In this document: positions 15,702 through 23,812 of the stretch, in pieces | How positions within the stretch are numbered: position 1 is the first letter of the stretch | Layout of the letters: every line of letters starts with the position of its first letter | Source: JAVKDP01 sp040222185 | GTDB lineage: Bacteria; Bacteroidota; Rhodothermia; Balneolales; Balneolaceae | Assembly: GCA_040222185.1 (NCBI GenBank) | Contig: JAVKDP010000099.1 | Location: 1 to 28,682, forward strand | Direction: 5' to 3' | Length of the DNA: 28,682 bases | Notes under the pieces: model-generated | What the model was told of the DNA's origin: nothing | Databases searched by the model: none | What the model saw: the letters and a program-made list of their open reading frames with translations, nothing else | Program-made: the position numbers and the translations under genes

Positions 15702-17830
15702 TACCAGTTACTCCCAATTTGAAAGGCTATGAATGAACAGATATAGGCTAACGCTGTCATATAAGCGAACATTGCAGTAGGCCACTTCCAGGAATTCGTC
15801 TCTCTCCTCACGATAGCGATGGTACTCATACATTGCATAGCCAGGGCAAAGAAGATCATCAAAGAAATAGCCGTAGCTAAAGAATAAACAGGTTTTCCTG
15901 TTTTGGGATTGATGTCATTAATCAACTTCTCTTTGAGGGTTTCATTTACCTCGTCACCAGCTTCAATGCTATAAATAGTGTTCAATGTACCAACCATGAC
16001 TTCACGAGCTGCAAATGAAGTAATCAGGCCAATCCCAATCTTCCAGTCAAAGCCAAGAGGCTCTATAGCAGGCTCAATGATCTGTCCAAATTGCCCGGCG
16101 TAACTATGCCTTAGCTGATAGGAATCGATAGTCTCATTTTCCAATAGCTCTGTAGAATCCGCAGTAATATCTGATACATCTACTTTTGGGAAAGATGCTA
16201 AAAACCACAAAGCTATTGAGATCATCACGATAATCTTTCCTGCTTCCACGACAAAGATTTTACCGCGTTCTGCTACATTCTGCAATACAAGACCCCATTT
16301 GGGTAGTTTATAACTTGGTAACTCCATTATAAATGGAGTTTGCTGCCCTGTAGGAAAGATTTTTTTCATAACAAGTGCTGCCAATAAAGCCATCACTATT
16401 CCAAATATGTATAGCCCGAAAAAGACGATTCCCTGGAGTGTGAAAACCCCAAGTACTGTAGTTGCCGGAACAAATGCGGCTATCAAAAGAGCGTATACCG
16501 GAAGCCTTGCTGAACAGGCCATGAAGGGAAGAACCATGATAGTTATAATTCGATCTCGCCAGTTTTCTATGGTCCTGGCTGCCATAATGCCTGGAATTGC
16601 ACAGGCAAAGCCTGACATCAACGGAACAACAGATCTTCCGTGAAGCCCTACTTTAGTCATAAAACCATCCATCACAAATGCAGCCCTTGCCATATACCCC
16701 GTACCTTCCAGTATATTGATAAAGAAAAACAGGAATACGATTTGAGGCAAGAATATGACTACACCGCCAAGTCCGGCAATAATTCCTTCAACAATTAAGT
16801 CATTCAGAATCCCTGGCTCCATCGTATTTGAAACCCAATTTCCACCTTCAACAAATACCAGGTCAATAAAATCCATGAAAGGAGTAGCCCATGAAAAAAT
16901 GGCCTGGAACATGAATAAGAGAATTGCTGTAAATATAACCGGACCGAATACCCTGTGAGTAACTATAGCATCTATTTTATCGGTAAGAGTCTTCTCATTC
17001 TCTTTAGTTTGTGTAGAAGCTTCTGAAGTACAATCTCCAATGAAATTATAACGACGTAATACTTCGATAGCCATTGGGTTACCACCTTCTTTTTCGATAA
17101 TACCCTGGGCCTTTGCAATTACACGCTTTCCCTTTGCTGCATCTTCGAATTTGTAAAAAGCTCCGATAAACTCTGTTTCACTTATAAGGCGAAGAGCTTC
17201 TATGTAGTGTGCACGTTCAGGGATATTGGTACAAGGCTTAATCCACTCATCAATCAACAATTGCATGGCCTCTAACAACGTAGGACTCGGAATCCACTTC
17301 AAAGGTCTTGGAACAGATAAATCGAAGGCTTCGATGGCCTCTTTTAGCTTTTCAACGTCTTCTTTATTCTTTGCAGAAATCGAAATAACAGGGATATTCA
17401 GTGCCTCCGAAATCTGATCGGGATCAATGCTAATCCCACGCTCTTCGGCAACATCTACCATATTAAGAACCAACATCACTGGCAGATTCAGATCCATTAC
17501 CTGGGTAGCGAGATATAAATTTCTATCCAGGTTGCTTGAGTCTGCTACTACTAGAACAAGGTCAGGAGCTTTTTCATGCTCATAGCTTCCAATAAGTGTT
17601 TCGTAAGCAATGCGCTCGTCTAGTTTTTTATAATTCAGGCTATAGGCGCCCGGTAAATCGATTACTGAATACTTTGAACCACCAATTTCTGTGGTACCTG
17701 TTTTTCTTTCAACCGTTATGCCAGGATAGTTCGCAATCTTTTGCCTTAGTCCGGTAAGTGCATTAAAAATTGTAGACTTTCCTGTATTCGGATTTCCTAC
17801 TAAAGCTATTGATAAAGACTCCTTACTCAT
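15701..17830 (-). CDS. feoB: Ferrous iron transporter, GTPase-permease FeoB
   Basis: Inner-membrane Fe2+ importer with a cytosolic GTPase domain. G1 is GNPNTGKST (about residues 12-20 from the start used here). The switch region has NYPGITVERKTG, G3 is DLPG, G4 is NMVD and G5 is SAK. A helical guanine-dissociation-inhibitor region follows. From ~280 the Nramp-like membrane domain appears, with GRSVVPLMSGFACAIPGIMAART and AREVMVGTLNTIYSI, hallmarks of FeoB gates. The frame is open to 17854, but ATG 17830 gives MSKESLSIALVGNP and lies 2 nt after the feoA stop, so I take it as the start (709 residues). Operon order is feoA-like, feoA, feoB, small Cys-rich gene. Confidence 0.95.
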   Translation of the reverse strand: MSKESLSIALVGNPNTGKSTIFNALTGLRQKIANYPGITVERKTGTTEIGGSKYSVIDLPGAYSLNYKKLDERIAYETLIGSYEHEKAPDLVLVVADSSNLDRNLYLATQVMDLNLPVMLVLNMVDVAEERGISIDPDQISEALNIPVISISAKNKEDVEKLKEAIEAFDLSVPRPLKWIPSPTLLEAMQLLIDEWIKPCTNIPERAHYIEALRLISETEFIGAFYKFEDAAKGKRVIAKAQGIIEKEGGNPMAIEVLRRYNFIGDCTSEASTQTKENEKTLTDKIDAIVTHRVFGPVIFTAILLFMFQAIFSWATPFMDFIDLVFVEGGNWVSNTMEPGILNDLIVEGIIAGLGGVVIFLPQIVFLFFFINILEGTGYMARAAFVMDGFMTKVGLHGRSVVPLMSGFACAIPGIMAARTIENWRDRIITIMVLPFMACSARLPVYALLIAAFVPATTVLGVFTLQGIVFFGLYIFGIVMALLAALVMKKIFPTGQQTPFIMELPSYKLPKWGLVLQNVAERGKIFVVEAGKIIVMISIALWFLASFPKVDVSDITADSTELLENETIDSYQLRHSYAGQFGQIIEPAIEPLGFDWKIGIGLITSFAAREVMVGTLNTIYSIEAGDEVNETLKEKLINDINPKTGKPVYSLATAISLMIFFALAMQCMSTIAIVRRETNSWKWPTAMFAYMTALAYICSFIAFQIGSNW

Positions 17831-17832
17831 TA

Positions 17833-18054
17833 TTACTCTTCTATCTCGATACATTTAGCTTCAGACTCACGAAGAGAAAGCAGGTAGCCACGAACTTTAA
17901 TTTCTATCGGAAATCCAAGAGGAGCTTTTCTGATCAATTCGATCTCCAATCCCGGAGTAATACCCATTTCGAATAGTCGGGTAGCATCAACACCATGAAT
18001 ATTTTTTACCCGAACTTTTTTTGAGGGCTTAATATCAGAAAGAAAGGTTTCCAT
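17833..18054 (-). CDS. feoA: FeoA-domain protein (FeoB partner)
   Basis: A 73-residue SH3-like cytosolic protein. The FeoA pattern is seen in FLSDIKPSKKVRVKNI, the core turn RLFEMGITPGLEIELIRKAPLGFPIEIKVRGYLLSLR, and a final strand with ESEAKCIEIE. The MGI/LG and G-P-x-E-I-K-V features are standard. FeoA binds the FeoB nucleotide domain and is needed for normal iron uptake in the systems where it was tested. The gene starts 3 nt after the stop of a second FeoA-like gene and ends 2 nt before feoB. Confidence 0.93.
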   Translation of the reverse strand: METFLSDIKPSKKVRVKNIHGVDATRLFEMGITPGLEIELIRKAPLGFPIEIKVRGYLLSLRESEAKCIEIEE

Positions 18055-18057
18055 TAC

Positions 18058-18282
18058 CTATAATGGACTTACTAAGATACTTTTTGCCAGCTTTTCTGCA
18101 ATAGCCAACCGGGTTTCTCCCACTTGTAAGATGATGTTGTTCTGGTTAGAAATGATTTTGCCATTTACCCCTTCTACACAACCCAGGTCATTTAACCTAC
18201 AGGCATCATCGCAGTCACAATCCAAACATCGGACTACTACTTCTTCGCCTTCTTTACTATTGCTAAGTGGGTGCATCATCAA
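18058..18282 (-). CDS. Second FeoA-domain protein with N-terminal Cys cluster
   Basis: A 74-residue FeoA-fold protein, the first gene of the iron operon. After a short N-terminus it reads EGEEVVVRCLDCDCDDACRLNDLGCVEGVNGKII (written here as two parts: EGEEVVVRCLDCDCDDAC, then RLNDLGCVEGVNGKII). That is the normal beta-strand and RLxDLG turn of FeoA, but with four cysteines packed into CLDCDCDDAC and one more in LGCVEG. The C-terminal strand is GETRLAIAEKLAKSILV. The cluster could bind iron or sense redox state, an inference. Three successive Met codons (18282, 18279, 18276) make the exact start uncertain. A perfect dyad lies just upstream. Confidence 0.85.
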   Translation of the reverse strand: MMMHPLSNSKEGEEVVVRCLDCDCDDACRLNDLGCVEGVNGKIISNQNNIILQVGETRLAIAEKLAKSILVSPL

Positions 18283-18290
18283 TCAAAAAC

Positions 18291-18319
18291 ATCTTATTTA
18301 AAAATGATCTAAATAAGAT
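18291..18319. promoter_or_regulatory. Perfect 10-bp dyad upstream of the Feo operon (candidate metalloregulator operator)
   Basis: ATCTTATTTA (18291-18300) and TAAATAAGAT (18310-18319) form a perfect inverted repeat with a 9-bp spacer, ending 9 bp upstream of the first feo start codon. Position and symmetry suit a repressor of the Fur or DtxR type, but the arms do not match a consensus I can name. The AT-only arms and the lack of a following T run argue against a terminator. Confidence 0.55.
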
Positions 18320-18331
18320 AAAGATTTATGA

Positions 18332-18357
18332 AGTTTAAATGAATCCCTATTTAAACT
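18332..18357. promoter_or_regulatory. Perfect 9-bp dyad, operator or weak terminator
   Basis: AGTTTAAAT (18332-18340), an 8-bp spacer, then ATTTAAACT (18349-18357). It sits 4 bp past the stop of the upstream 209-residue gene and 12 bp from the other dyad. It could be a second operator or the 3' stem-loop of that gene; no T run follows on the minus strand. Confidence 0.45.
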
Positions 18358-18361
18358 ATTT

Positions 18362-18991
18362 TTAGAGAACTGATTCTACAAATACTTCTTCAAAACCATG
18401 AGGTGGTTTGTCTAACCTCCAGGTTTCGAAATATTGGAATTTTTCCGAAATAACCCGTTTTCCATTGATGCTGAAAAACCTGAATGCATTGGGCAGAAGT
18501 GACTTCAGGGGATAAAAAAAATCGAGATAAAGATTCTGCTTACTTAGTATAAAAAGATCGTAGCCATCCTTTGCTTTCTTTTTATAGATAACAATCCATC
18601 CTTTTTCCAAAACTTCTCTTAATTCGCTATTGTTAAATTTGCGCACCAGGCTAGTATCAACCTCTTCATTGCTAACCACTATAACACTTTCTACTTCAGT
18701 AGATTCTATTGCTTTTTTAAAATCGTGGAACCTTTCTTTTTCTGTATAGAAAGTCGTAGTTCCAAAACCTTCGGCCAGTGCATTCATAATTGCTTCAAAC
18801 TCCTCCAACGAGTTTAAACCAAATCGCTGACCATCTAAATCAGTGCCTGAGAAGTATAGGGTTGAATAAGTGGGGTCAGGCTTCGTAAACGCCGCTAAGG
18901 GGTCTTCCTCTTTTTTAACAGGAGAAGGGGCTAATGTTTCCATCCGTTGATCGTGATGAAAGATGAGTTTCAGGATGTCAGTTTGAGCCAT
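18362..18991 (-). CDS. Hypothetical protein, 209 residues
   Basis: I do not recognise this protein. It starts MAQTDILKLIFHHDQRMETL at ATG 18991, then has a Pro/Lys/Glu-rich segment to about residue 40. From there it looks like a compact alpha/beta fold with several predicted strands (STLYFSGTDL, VESVIVVSNEEV, GWIVIYKKKAKDGYDLFILS). It ends with a region rich in Phe, Tyr and Leu (LYLDFFYPLKSLLPNAFRFF) before KPPHGFEEVFVESVL. There is no signal peptide, no cysteine and no clear membrane helix. It lies upstream of the Feo operon on the same strand, separated by 79 bp holding two dyads, so it may be a separate unit. A link to iron is not shown. Confidence 0.8.
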   Translation of the reverse strand: MAQTDILKLIFHHDQRMETLAPSPVKKEEDPLAAFTKPDPTYSTLYFSGTDLDGQRFGLNSLEEFEAIMNALAEGFGTTTFYTEKERFHDFKKAIESTEVESVIVVSNEEVDTSLVRKFNNSELREVLEKGWIVIYKKKAKDGYDLFILSKQNLYLDFFYPLKSLLPNAFRFFSINGKRVISEKFQYFETWRLDKPPHGFEEVFVESVL

Positions 18992-19072
18992 AGTAGTTAC
19001 TTATTTTTTGCATTAGGGCTTTATCCAAGGTATTCCCTTAGAAGGTTTGATAAGAGAATAATATGTTGTTTA

Positions 19073-19112
19073 AAACAAAAAATCCCGACCACAATTTCTT
19101 GTGATCGGGATT
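19073..19112 (-). terminator. Rho-independent terminator of hppA
   Basis: Read on the minus strand, AATCCCGATCACAA, a GAAA loop and TTGTGGTCGGGATT form a 14-bp stem with one wobble pair. It is followed by TTTTG TTTT, about 20 bp past the hppA stop. Confidence 0.9.
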
Positions 19113-19131
19113 AAATTCAGAATCTAAAAAC

Positions 19132-21342
19132 TTAGATCATTGTTGCAATAACAAGAGCAACAACCGACATCAGCTTTAGAAGAATGTTTAGTGAAGGACC
19201 TGAGGTATCCTTGAAGGGATCACCTACTGTATCACCAACAACAGCAGCTTTATGCGGGCCTGATCCTTTTTTGTACATTTCACCATCAATCTCAACGCCT
19301 TCTTCAATCATCTTTTTAGCGTTATCCCATGCGCCGCCTGCGTTTGACTGGAATAATGCCATCAATACACCTGCAGAAGTTACACCAGCAAGAAGTCCAC
19401 CAAGCATTTGTGCACCTAGCGTAGGGTCGTCGCTGATGAATCCAGGAACAAATCCGAATAGTACCGGAACGATAACAGCAAGAAGACCAGGAAGAACCAT
19501 CTCACGAATAGAAGCAGTTGTTGAAATCTCAACACACTTCTCGTATTCCGCTTTTCCATCAGCTGCATCAAAAGTAGCTTTGTCAGCGTCAGTCCACTCA
19601 GCGTATTCTTTTTCGCCATTGTTGTTCATTACGTCAAGAGCAGCTCTTAATTCGGGAATGTCTTTGAACTGACGACGAACTTCCTCAATCATAGCCATTG
19701 CAGCACGCCCAACAGCATTCATAGAAAGAGCTGAGAATAGGAATGGAAGCATCGCTCCAACAAAAAGAGATGCCATAACTGAAGGAACAAGAACATTTAT
19801 ACCTGTTAACTGAGTATCATGAGTTGCGTTGTATGCAGTCACAAAAGCAGCAAAAAGAGCAAGTGCTGTTAATGCAGCAGAACCGATTGCAAAACCTTTA
19901 CCAATAGCAGCAGTTGTATTTCCAACAGCATCTAGTTTATCAGTACGCTCACGTACTTCAGGTTCCAGCTCAGCCATTTCAGCGATACCACCTGCATTAT
20001 CTGATACAGGGCCGTAAGCATCAACTGCTAGCTGTATACCTGTATTTGCAAGCATACCAACAGCAGCAATAGCAATACCATAAAGTCCTGCGAAGCTATA
20101 CGCTCCGATAATAGCTACAGCAATAATAAGAATCGGGATAGCAGTAGAAATCATACCTACTCCAAGACCAGCGATAATGTTAGTTGCTGAACCTGTAACT
20201 GATTGCTTTACAATAGAAAGAACTGGTTTTGTACCTGTTCCAGTGTAATGCTCGGTTACAAGACCAATTAATAAACCTGAAGCTAAACCAAAGATAGTAG
20301 CCCAGAAAACGCCTGTATTTGTAAATTCAACTCCACCAAATGTCCAGGTTGCCGGAAGCATCCACTGGATAATGAAATATGATGCAACTAACATAATAGC
20401 TGCTGAAACAAACTCACCAAGATTCAGTGCTTTTTGAGGATCACCACCGTCTTTTACTTTAACAAGAAATGTTCCCAGAATTGAAGTAAAGATTCCTGTA
20501 CCCGCTAGTACAAGAGGAAGTAACACAGCAGAAAGACCGTCAAAATTATCAGCCCAGGTTGCTGAAGTCATAAAAGCCGCACCCAATACCATAGTACCGA
20601 TAATTGAACCAACATAAGATTCAAAAAGGTCAGCACCCATACCAGCAACATCACCAACATTATCACCAACGTTATCCGCAATAGTAGCCGGGTTTAACGG
20701 GTGATCTTCTGGTATACCAGCTTCAACTTTACCAACAAGGTCAGCTCCAACATCAGCAGCTTTGGTATAAATACCTCCACCTACACGTGCAAACAATGCA
20801 ATAGATGATGCTCCAAAAGAGAATCCGGTAACAATCGCTAATACTTTATTAACTGCGTCAGCACCTTCGATTCCAAACACATTGGAAAACACGATGAAAA
20901 GACTTGAAAGACCAAGTACTCCAAGGCCAACTACACCTAAGCCCATTACAGAGCCACCAGCAAAAGCAACTTCAAGGCCTTTTCCTAAACTCTCACGAGC
21001 AGCATTGGTAGTACGAACGTTAGCTTTAGTAGCAACTTTCATACCTATAAAACCAGCAAGTCCTGAACAGATAGCCCCAACGATAAATGAAATGGCAACC
21101 ATCCAACTTGAAGTTTGAGCATCTGCACTTACTGCTAGGATTACAGCTACAACTGCCACAAAAATGGCAAGTACTCTGTATTCAGCTTTAAGGAAAGCCA
21201 TAGCACCACTTGCTATACTTTCAGCAATACGGCCCATTCTTTCGGTGCCCACTTCTTGTTTTGTTACCCAAGAAGATTTGAATGCGGTAAATAGAAGAGC
21301 AATAACTCCGGCCGCAGGAATAAAATAGATTATGTTTTGCAT
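19132..21342 (-). CDS. hppA: Membrane-bound pyrophosphate-energised ion pump
   Basis: A 736-residue integral membrane pyrophosphatase with about 16 transmembrane helices that couples PPi hydrolysis to H+ and/or Na+ export. The PPi/Mg site is seen in KAADVGADLVGKVEAGIPED (194-213) and DNVGDNVGDVAGMGADLFES (223-242). The C-terminal DTVGDPFKDTSGPSLNILLK completes it. GNTTAAIGKG at 474-483 has Ala, not Lys, at the position that separates K+-dependent from K+-independent enzymes, so the K+-dependent class is likely. H+ versus Na+ specificity cannot be decided from sequence alone. It is followed by a strong terminator, and it lies 49 bp downstream of pth on the same strand but probably has its own transcript. 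Confidence 0.95.
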   Translation of the reverse strand: MQNIIYFIPAAGVIALLFTAFKSSWVTKQEVGTERMGRIAESIASGAMAFLKAEYRVLAIFVAVVAVILAVSADAQTSSWMVAISFIVGAICSGLAGFIGMKVATKANVRTTNAARESLGKGLEVAFAGGSVMGLGVVGLGVLGLSSLFIVFSNVFGIEGADAVNKVLAIVTGFSFGASSIALFARVGGGIYTKAADVGADLVGKVEAGIPEDHPLNPATIADNVGDNVGDVAGMGADLFESYVGSIIGTMVLGAAFMTSATWADNFDGLSAVLLPLVLAGTGIFTSILGTFLVKVKDGGDPQKALNLGEFVSAAIMLVASYFIIQWMLPATWTFGGVEFTNTGVFWATIFGLASGLLIGLVTEHYTGTGTKPVLSIVKQSVTGSATNIIAGLGVGMISTAIPILIIAVAIIGAYSFAGLYGIAIAAVGMLANTGIQLAVDAYGPVSDNAGGIAEMAELEPEVRERTDKLDAVGNTTAAIGKGFAIGSAALTALALFAAFVTAYNATHDTQLTGINVLVPSVMASLFVGAMLPFLFSALSMNAVGRAAMAMIEEVRRQFKDIPELRAALDVMNNNGEKEYAEWTDADKATFDAADGKAEYEKCVEISTTASIREMVLPGLLAVIVPVLFGFVPGFISDDPTLGAQMLGGLLAGVTSAGVLMALFQSNAGGAWDNAKKMIEEGVEIDGEMYKKGSGPHKAAVVGDTVGDPFKDTSGPSLNILLKLMSVVALVIATMI

Positions 21343-21391
21343 AATTCCGCTTGTGTTAGTTTACGTTTTAGCCCGAAAAAGCTCAGGCTCA

Positions 21392-21949
21392 TTAATTAAA
21401 AAAATTCATTGCTCTTTCAATACCTAAGTTCACGAATGCAAGAGCAGCATCATGAGCTTTTTGAATGGAGAGTTTCACCTCTTCCATTTCAGATTCATCA
21501 TATTTAGAAAGCACGTAATCAACCTGCCTTCCCCTTGAAAAATTATTCCCGATGCCAACTCTCAGCCTGGGATATTCACTACTTCCCAACTGCTCATTGA
21601 TATCAATGATTCCATTATGACCTCCTGCACTTCCGTTTGGCTTCATTCTGGTTACACCAACCGGCAGGTTTAAGTCATCATAAACCACTAAACAATCTTT
21701 CTTATCAGTACTATATTTTGCCAGCGCTTTTCGAACAGCAGTACCACTTCTGTTCATAAATGTAGTTGGCTTAACCAATACAATTTTTCGCCCTTTGTGC
21801 CTTCCTTCTGCAACAACAAACGGCCCGTTACCGGAGCCGAATGTTACAGAAAGTGTTTTTGCAATTTCGTCAACAACATCAAACCCGATGTTATGACGGG
21901 TCCCATCATATTCCTGTCCAATATTTCCTAATCCGATAATGATGGACAT
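21392..21949 (-). CDS. pth: Peptidyl-tRNA hydrolase
   Basis: A 185-residue Pth that frees tRNA from prematurely released peptidyl-tRNA. The N-terminal GLGNIGQEYDGTRHNIGFD carries the catalytic His (in TRHN) and the first Asn. KPTTFMNRSG holds the second Asn, VVYDDLNLPVG the active-site Asp, and SAGGHNGI the third Asn. The length is standard. It is the last gene of prs-rplY-pth, with a 26-nt gap from rplY. Downstream is a short hairpin (AGCCTGAG-cttt-TTCGGGCT with wobble pairs, around 21370-21390) before hppA, too weakly tailed to call a terminator. Confidence 0.95.
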   Translation of the reverse strand: MSIIIGLGNIGQEYDGTRHNIGFDVVDEIAKTLSVTFGSGNGPFVVAEGRHKGRKIVLVKPTTFMNRSGTAVRKALAKYSTDKKDCLVVYDDLNLPVGVTRMKPNGSAGGHNGIIDINEQLGSSEYPRLRVGIGNNFSRGRQVDYVLSKYDESEMEEVKLSIQKAHDAALAFVNLGIERAMNFFN

Positions 21950-21975
21950 AATGAAGGTTCCTTAGCAGTGAGTGC

Positions 21976-22644
21976 TTATTCTTCTGAAGATGACTCTTCA
22001 GTTGATGCCCCTTCTGCTCCTTCTTCAGTTGCTTCTCCTTCTTCACCTTCTTCGCCTTCAAGAAGATCTTCCTCTGTTACAAGTGCACCTTTAGGAGGTC
22101 TGATAGTAACAATGGTTCTGCTTAATGAATCCAAAGGATTAATGCCTTCAAGGTCTAAATCTCCAACGTGGAAAGAGTTTCCAATTTTCAATGGAGATAC
22201 ATCGACATCGAAATAAGCAACGATAAATTTAGGAAGTACCCTGATACGGATAAATTTCATAGGCTGGAACAAACGTCCACCACCTTCAACAACACCGATA
22301 GCTGTTCCGTTGATATGGATTGGTACCCTAAGAGTTACTTTGTGATTATCAGAGAGAACATAGAAATCAACATGAATAGGACGATCAGTAACCGGATCAT
22401 ACTCTACTCTCTTTAGCAGGGTTTTATACACCTTACCATCTACAGTAAGTTCTTGTAATTTAGTTTCTGCTTTTCTAAGAATTTTCTCTAACTGAAGCTC
22501 ATCAATTGAGAAGTGTACATTTTCCTTGATTTCCGGACCGTATAGTACCGCTGGAACTCTTTTTTCTGCTCTAAGGGCTTTATTAGCCTGCTTGCTGAGC
22601 TCTCTTGGAGTTCCTTCAAGTTTTACAAATTCTGGATATGACAT
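21976..22644 (-). CDS. rplY: 50S ribosomal protein L25 (long CTC/TL5 type)
   Basis: A 222-residue L25/TL5-family protein that binds 5S rRNA. The N-terminal L25 domain shows LSKQANKALRAEKRVPAVLYGP and HFSIDELQLEKIL. The C-terminal TL5 beta domain includes VEYDPVTDRPIHVDFYVLS and VTLRVPIHINGTAIGVVEGG. The tail from about residue 190 is very acidic, made almost only of Glu, Gly, Ser, Ala and Thr, as is common in Bacteroidetes versions. The gene lies 20 nt after prs and 26 nt before pth, the classic arrangement. Confidence 0.95.
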   Translation of the reverse strand: MSYPEFVKLEGTPRELSKQANKALRAEKRVPAVLYGPEIKENVHFSIDELQLEKILRKAETKLQELTVDGKVYKTLLKRVEYDPVTDRPIHVDFYVLSDNHKVTLRVPIHINGTAIGVVEGGGRLFQPMKFIRIRVLPKFIVAYFDVDVSPLKIGNSFHVGDLDLEGINPLDSLSRTIVTIRPPKGALVTEEDLLEGEEGEEGEATEEGAEGASTEESSSEE

Positions 22645-22664
22645 TTTATACTACTTTATAAACA

Positions 22665-23597
22665 TTAATTATCAAACAGCGCACTAATCGTATCATTAGT
22701 ATGAATACGCTGTATCGCTTCTGCGAAGATATTCGCAACACTTAAAACTTTTATCTTATCAGATAACTGTCTTAGTGGTATTGTATCTGTAACTAATAAC
22801 TCATTGATTGGCGAATCATCTATTCGCTGAAAAGCCGGGCCCGATAATATGGGGTGAGAACAAATTGCAGATATATTTAGTGCGCCGCGTTCTTTCATAG
22901 CAGCAGCTGCATTTGTTAACGTACCAGCTGTATCAATTAAGTCATCAACTATTAACACATTCTTTCCTTCCACTTCCCCAATAATATTCATGATCTCAGA
23001 CTCATTGGCCTTAGGCCTTCTCTTATCAATGAAAGCTAACGTAGCACCCAGTTTTTTTGAGTAAGATCGCGCCATTTTAAGGCTACCTACATCAGGAGCT
23101 ACAACAACAAGGTTTTCAATCGGATTTTGTTCGAAGTGGTCAATAAACACCCGACTCGCATAAAGGTGGTCGAGTGGTATATCGAAAAATCCCTGAATCT
23201 GTGCAGCATGTAAATCCATCGTGAGAACACGATCAGCACCCGCTTCTACCAAAAGATTCGCCATAAGTTTTGAACCTATCGACACTCTTGGTTGATCTTT
23301 ACGGTCTTGCCGGGCATATCCAAAATATGGAATTACAGCAGTAACACGCTTTACTGAAGCACGTTTAGCTGCATCTAACATCAAAAGTAATTCTATGATG
23401 TTATCGCCTGGAGGTGGAGTGGGTTGGATTAAGAAAATGTCTTCGCCACGGATACTTTGCTCATACTTAACATACTGTTCTCCATCGGAGAACTGCTTGA
23501 TAGTAATGTTTCCTAAAGTGGTACCATACTCCTCAGCTATGGCACGAGCCAGAGCCGGATTACTGGTTCCGGAAAATATTGCGAGAGGACTTTTCAA
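22665..23597 (-). CDS. prs: Ribose-phosphate pyrophosphokinase (PRPP synthetase)
   Basis: A 310-residue enzyme making PRPP from ribose-5-phosphate and ATP, for nucleotides, histidine and tryptophan. Family landmarks are FSDGEQYVKYEQSIRGEDIF, IPYFGYARQDRK, the metal/catalytic region MDLHAAQIQGFFDIPLDHLY, VVAPDVGSLKMA, and the PRPP loop VLIVDDLIDTAGTL. The start codon is TTG at 23597: an in-frame TAG at 23610-23612 rules out an earlier start, and no ATG lies near the N-terminus. The first residues align to the usual Prs start. A tRNA-Gln gene lies 74 nt upstream on the same strand. Confidence 0.95.
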   Translation of the reverse strand: MKSPLAIFSGTSNPALARAIAEEYGTTLGNITIKQFSDGEQYVKYEQSIRGEDIFLIQPTPPPGDNIIELLLMLDAAKRASVKRVTAVIPYFGYARQDRKDQPRVSIGSKLMANLLVEAGADRVLTMDLHAAQIQGFFDIPLDHLYASRVFIDHFEQNPIENLVVVAPDVGSLKMARSYSKKLGATLAFIDKRRPKANESEIMNIIGEVEGKNVLIVDDLIDTAGTLTNAAAAMKERGALNISAICSHPILSGPAFQRIDDSPINELLVTDTIPLRQLSDKIKVLSVANIFAEAIQRIHTNDTISALFDN

Positions 23598-23671
23598 GGT
23601 TTTTTGCTAGCACTGAATAATTCAGGATTACATAAAACGTTAAGATCATCCTTTATTCTTAACGAGTATAG

Positions 23672-23742
23672 TTGCCCAGGGAGGATTCGAACCCCCACAA
23701 CCTGGACCAAAACCAGGCGTCCTGCCATTAGACGACCGGGCA
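23672..23742 (-). tRNA. tRNA-Gln (anticodon TTG)
   Basis: On the minus strand TGCCCGG pairs with CTGGGCA to form the acceptor stem, with one G-U pair and discriminator A at 23672. The anticodon arm is CCTGG-TTTTGGT-CCAGG, giving anticodon TTG (glutamine CAA). The T arm is GTGGG-GGTTCGAATCC-type with the TTCGAAT loop. CCA is not encoded. It lies between the terminator of the DUF2851 gene and prs, and is probably co-transcribed with prs. Confidence 0.95.
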
Positions 23743-23781
23743 TAATGTGTCATCGACAGACTCCAAAGATACGTACCCCTC

Positions 23782-23812
23782 AAAAAGCAATCAAGATAAA
23801 ATTGCTTTTTTT
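23782..23812 (-). terminator. Terminator overlapping the end of the DUF2851 gene
   Basis: AAAAAGCAAT (23782-23791 complement side) and ATTGCTTTTT (23801-23810) form a perfect 10-bp inverted repeat around a 9-nt loop. The A/T ends give U-rich tails in both directions. The left arm on the minus strand encodes the last Lys-Ala-Ile codons and the stop TGA falls in or next to the stem, so the terminator is built into the coding end. Confidence 0.75.

Noticed and set aside
17831..17854. Eight extra residues at the FeoB N-terminus
   Set aside because: They lie inside the end of feoA; ATG 17830 follows the feoA stop by 2 nt and fits the family start.
19184..19672. 162-codon frame on the + strand within hppA
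   Set aside because: Mirror frame of a well-conserved gene; composition rich in Ser, Pro and Thr, no family.
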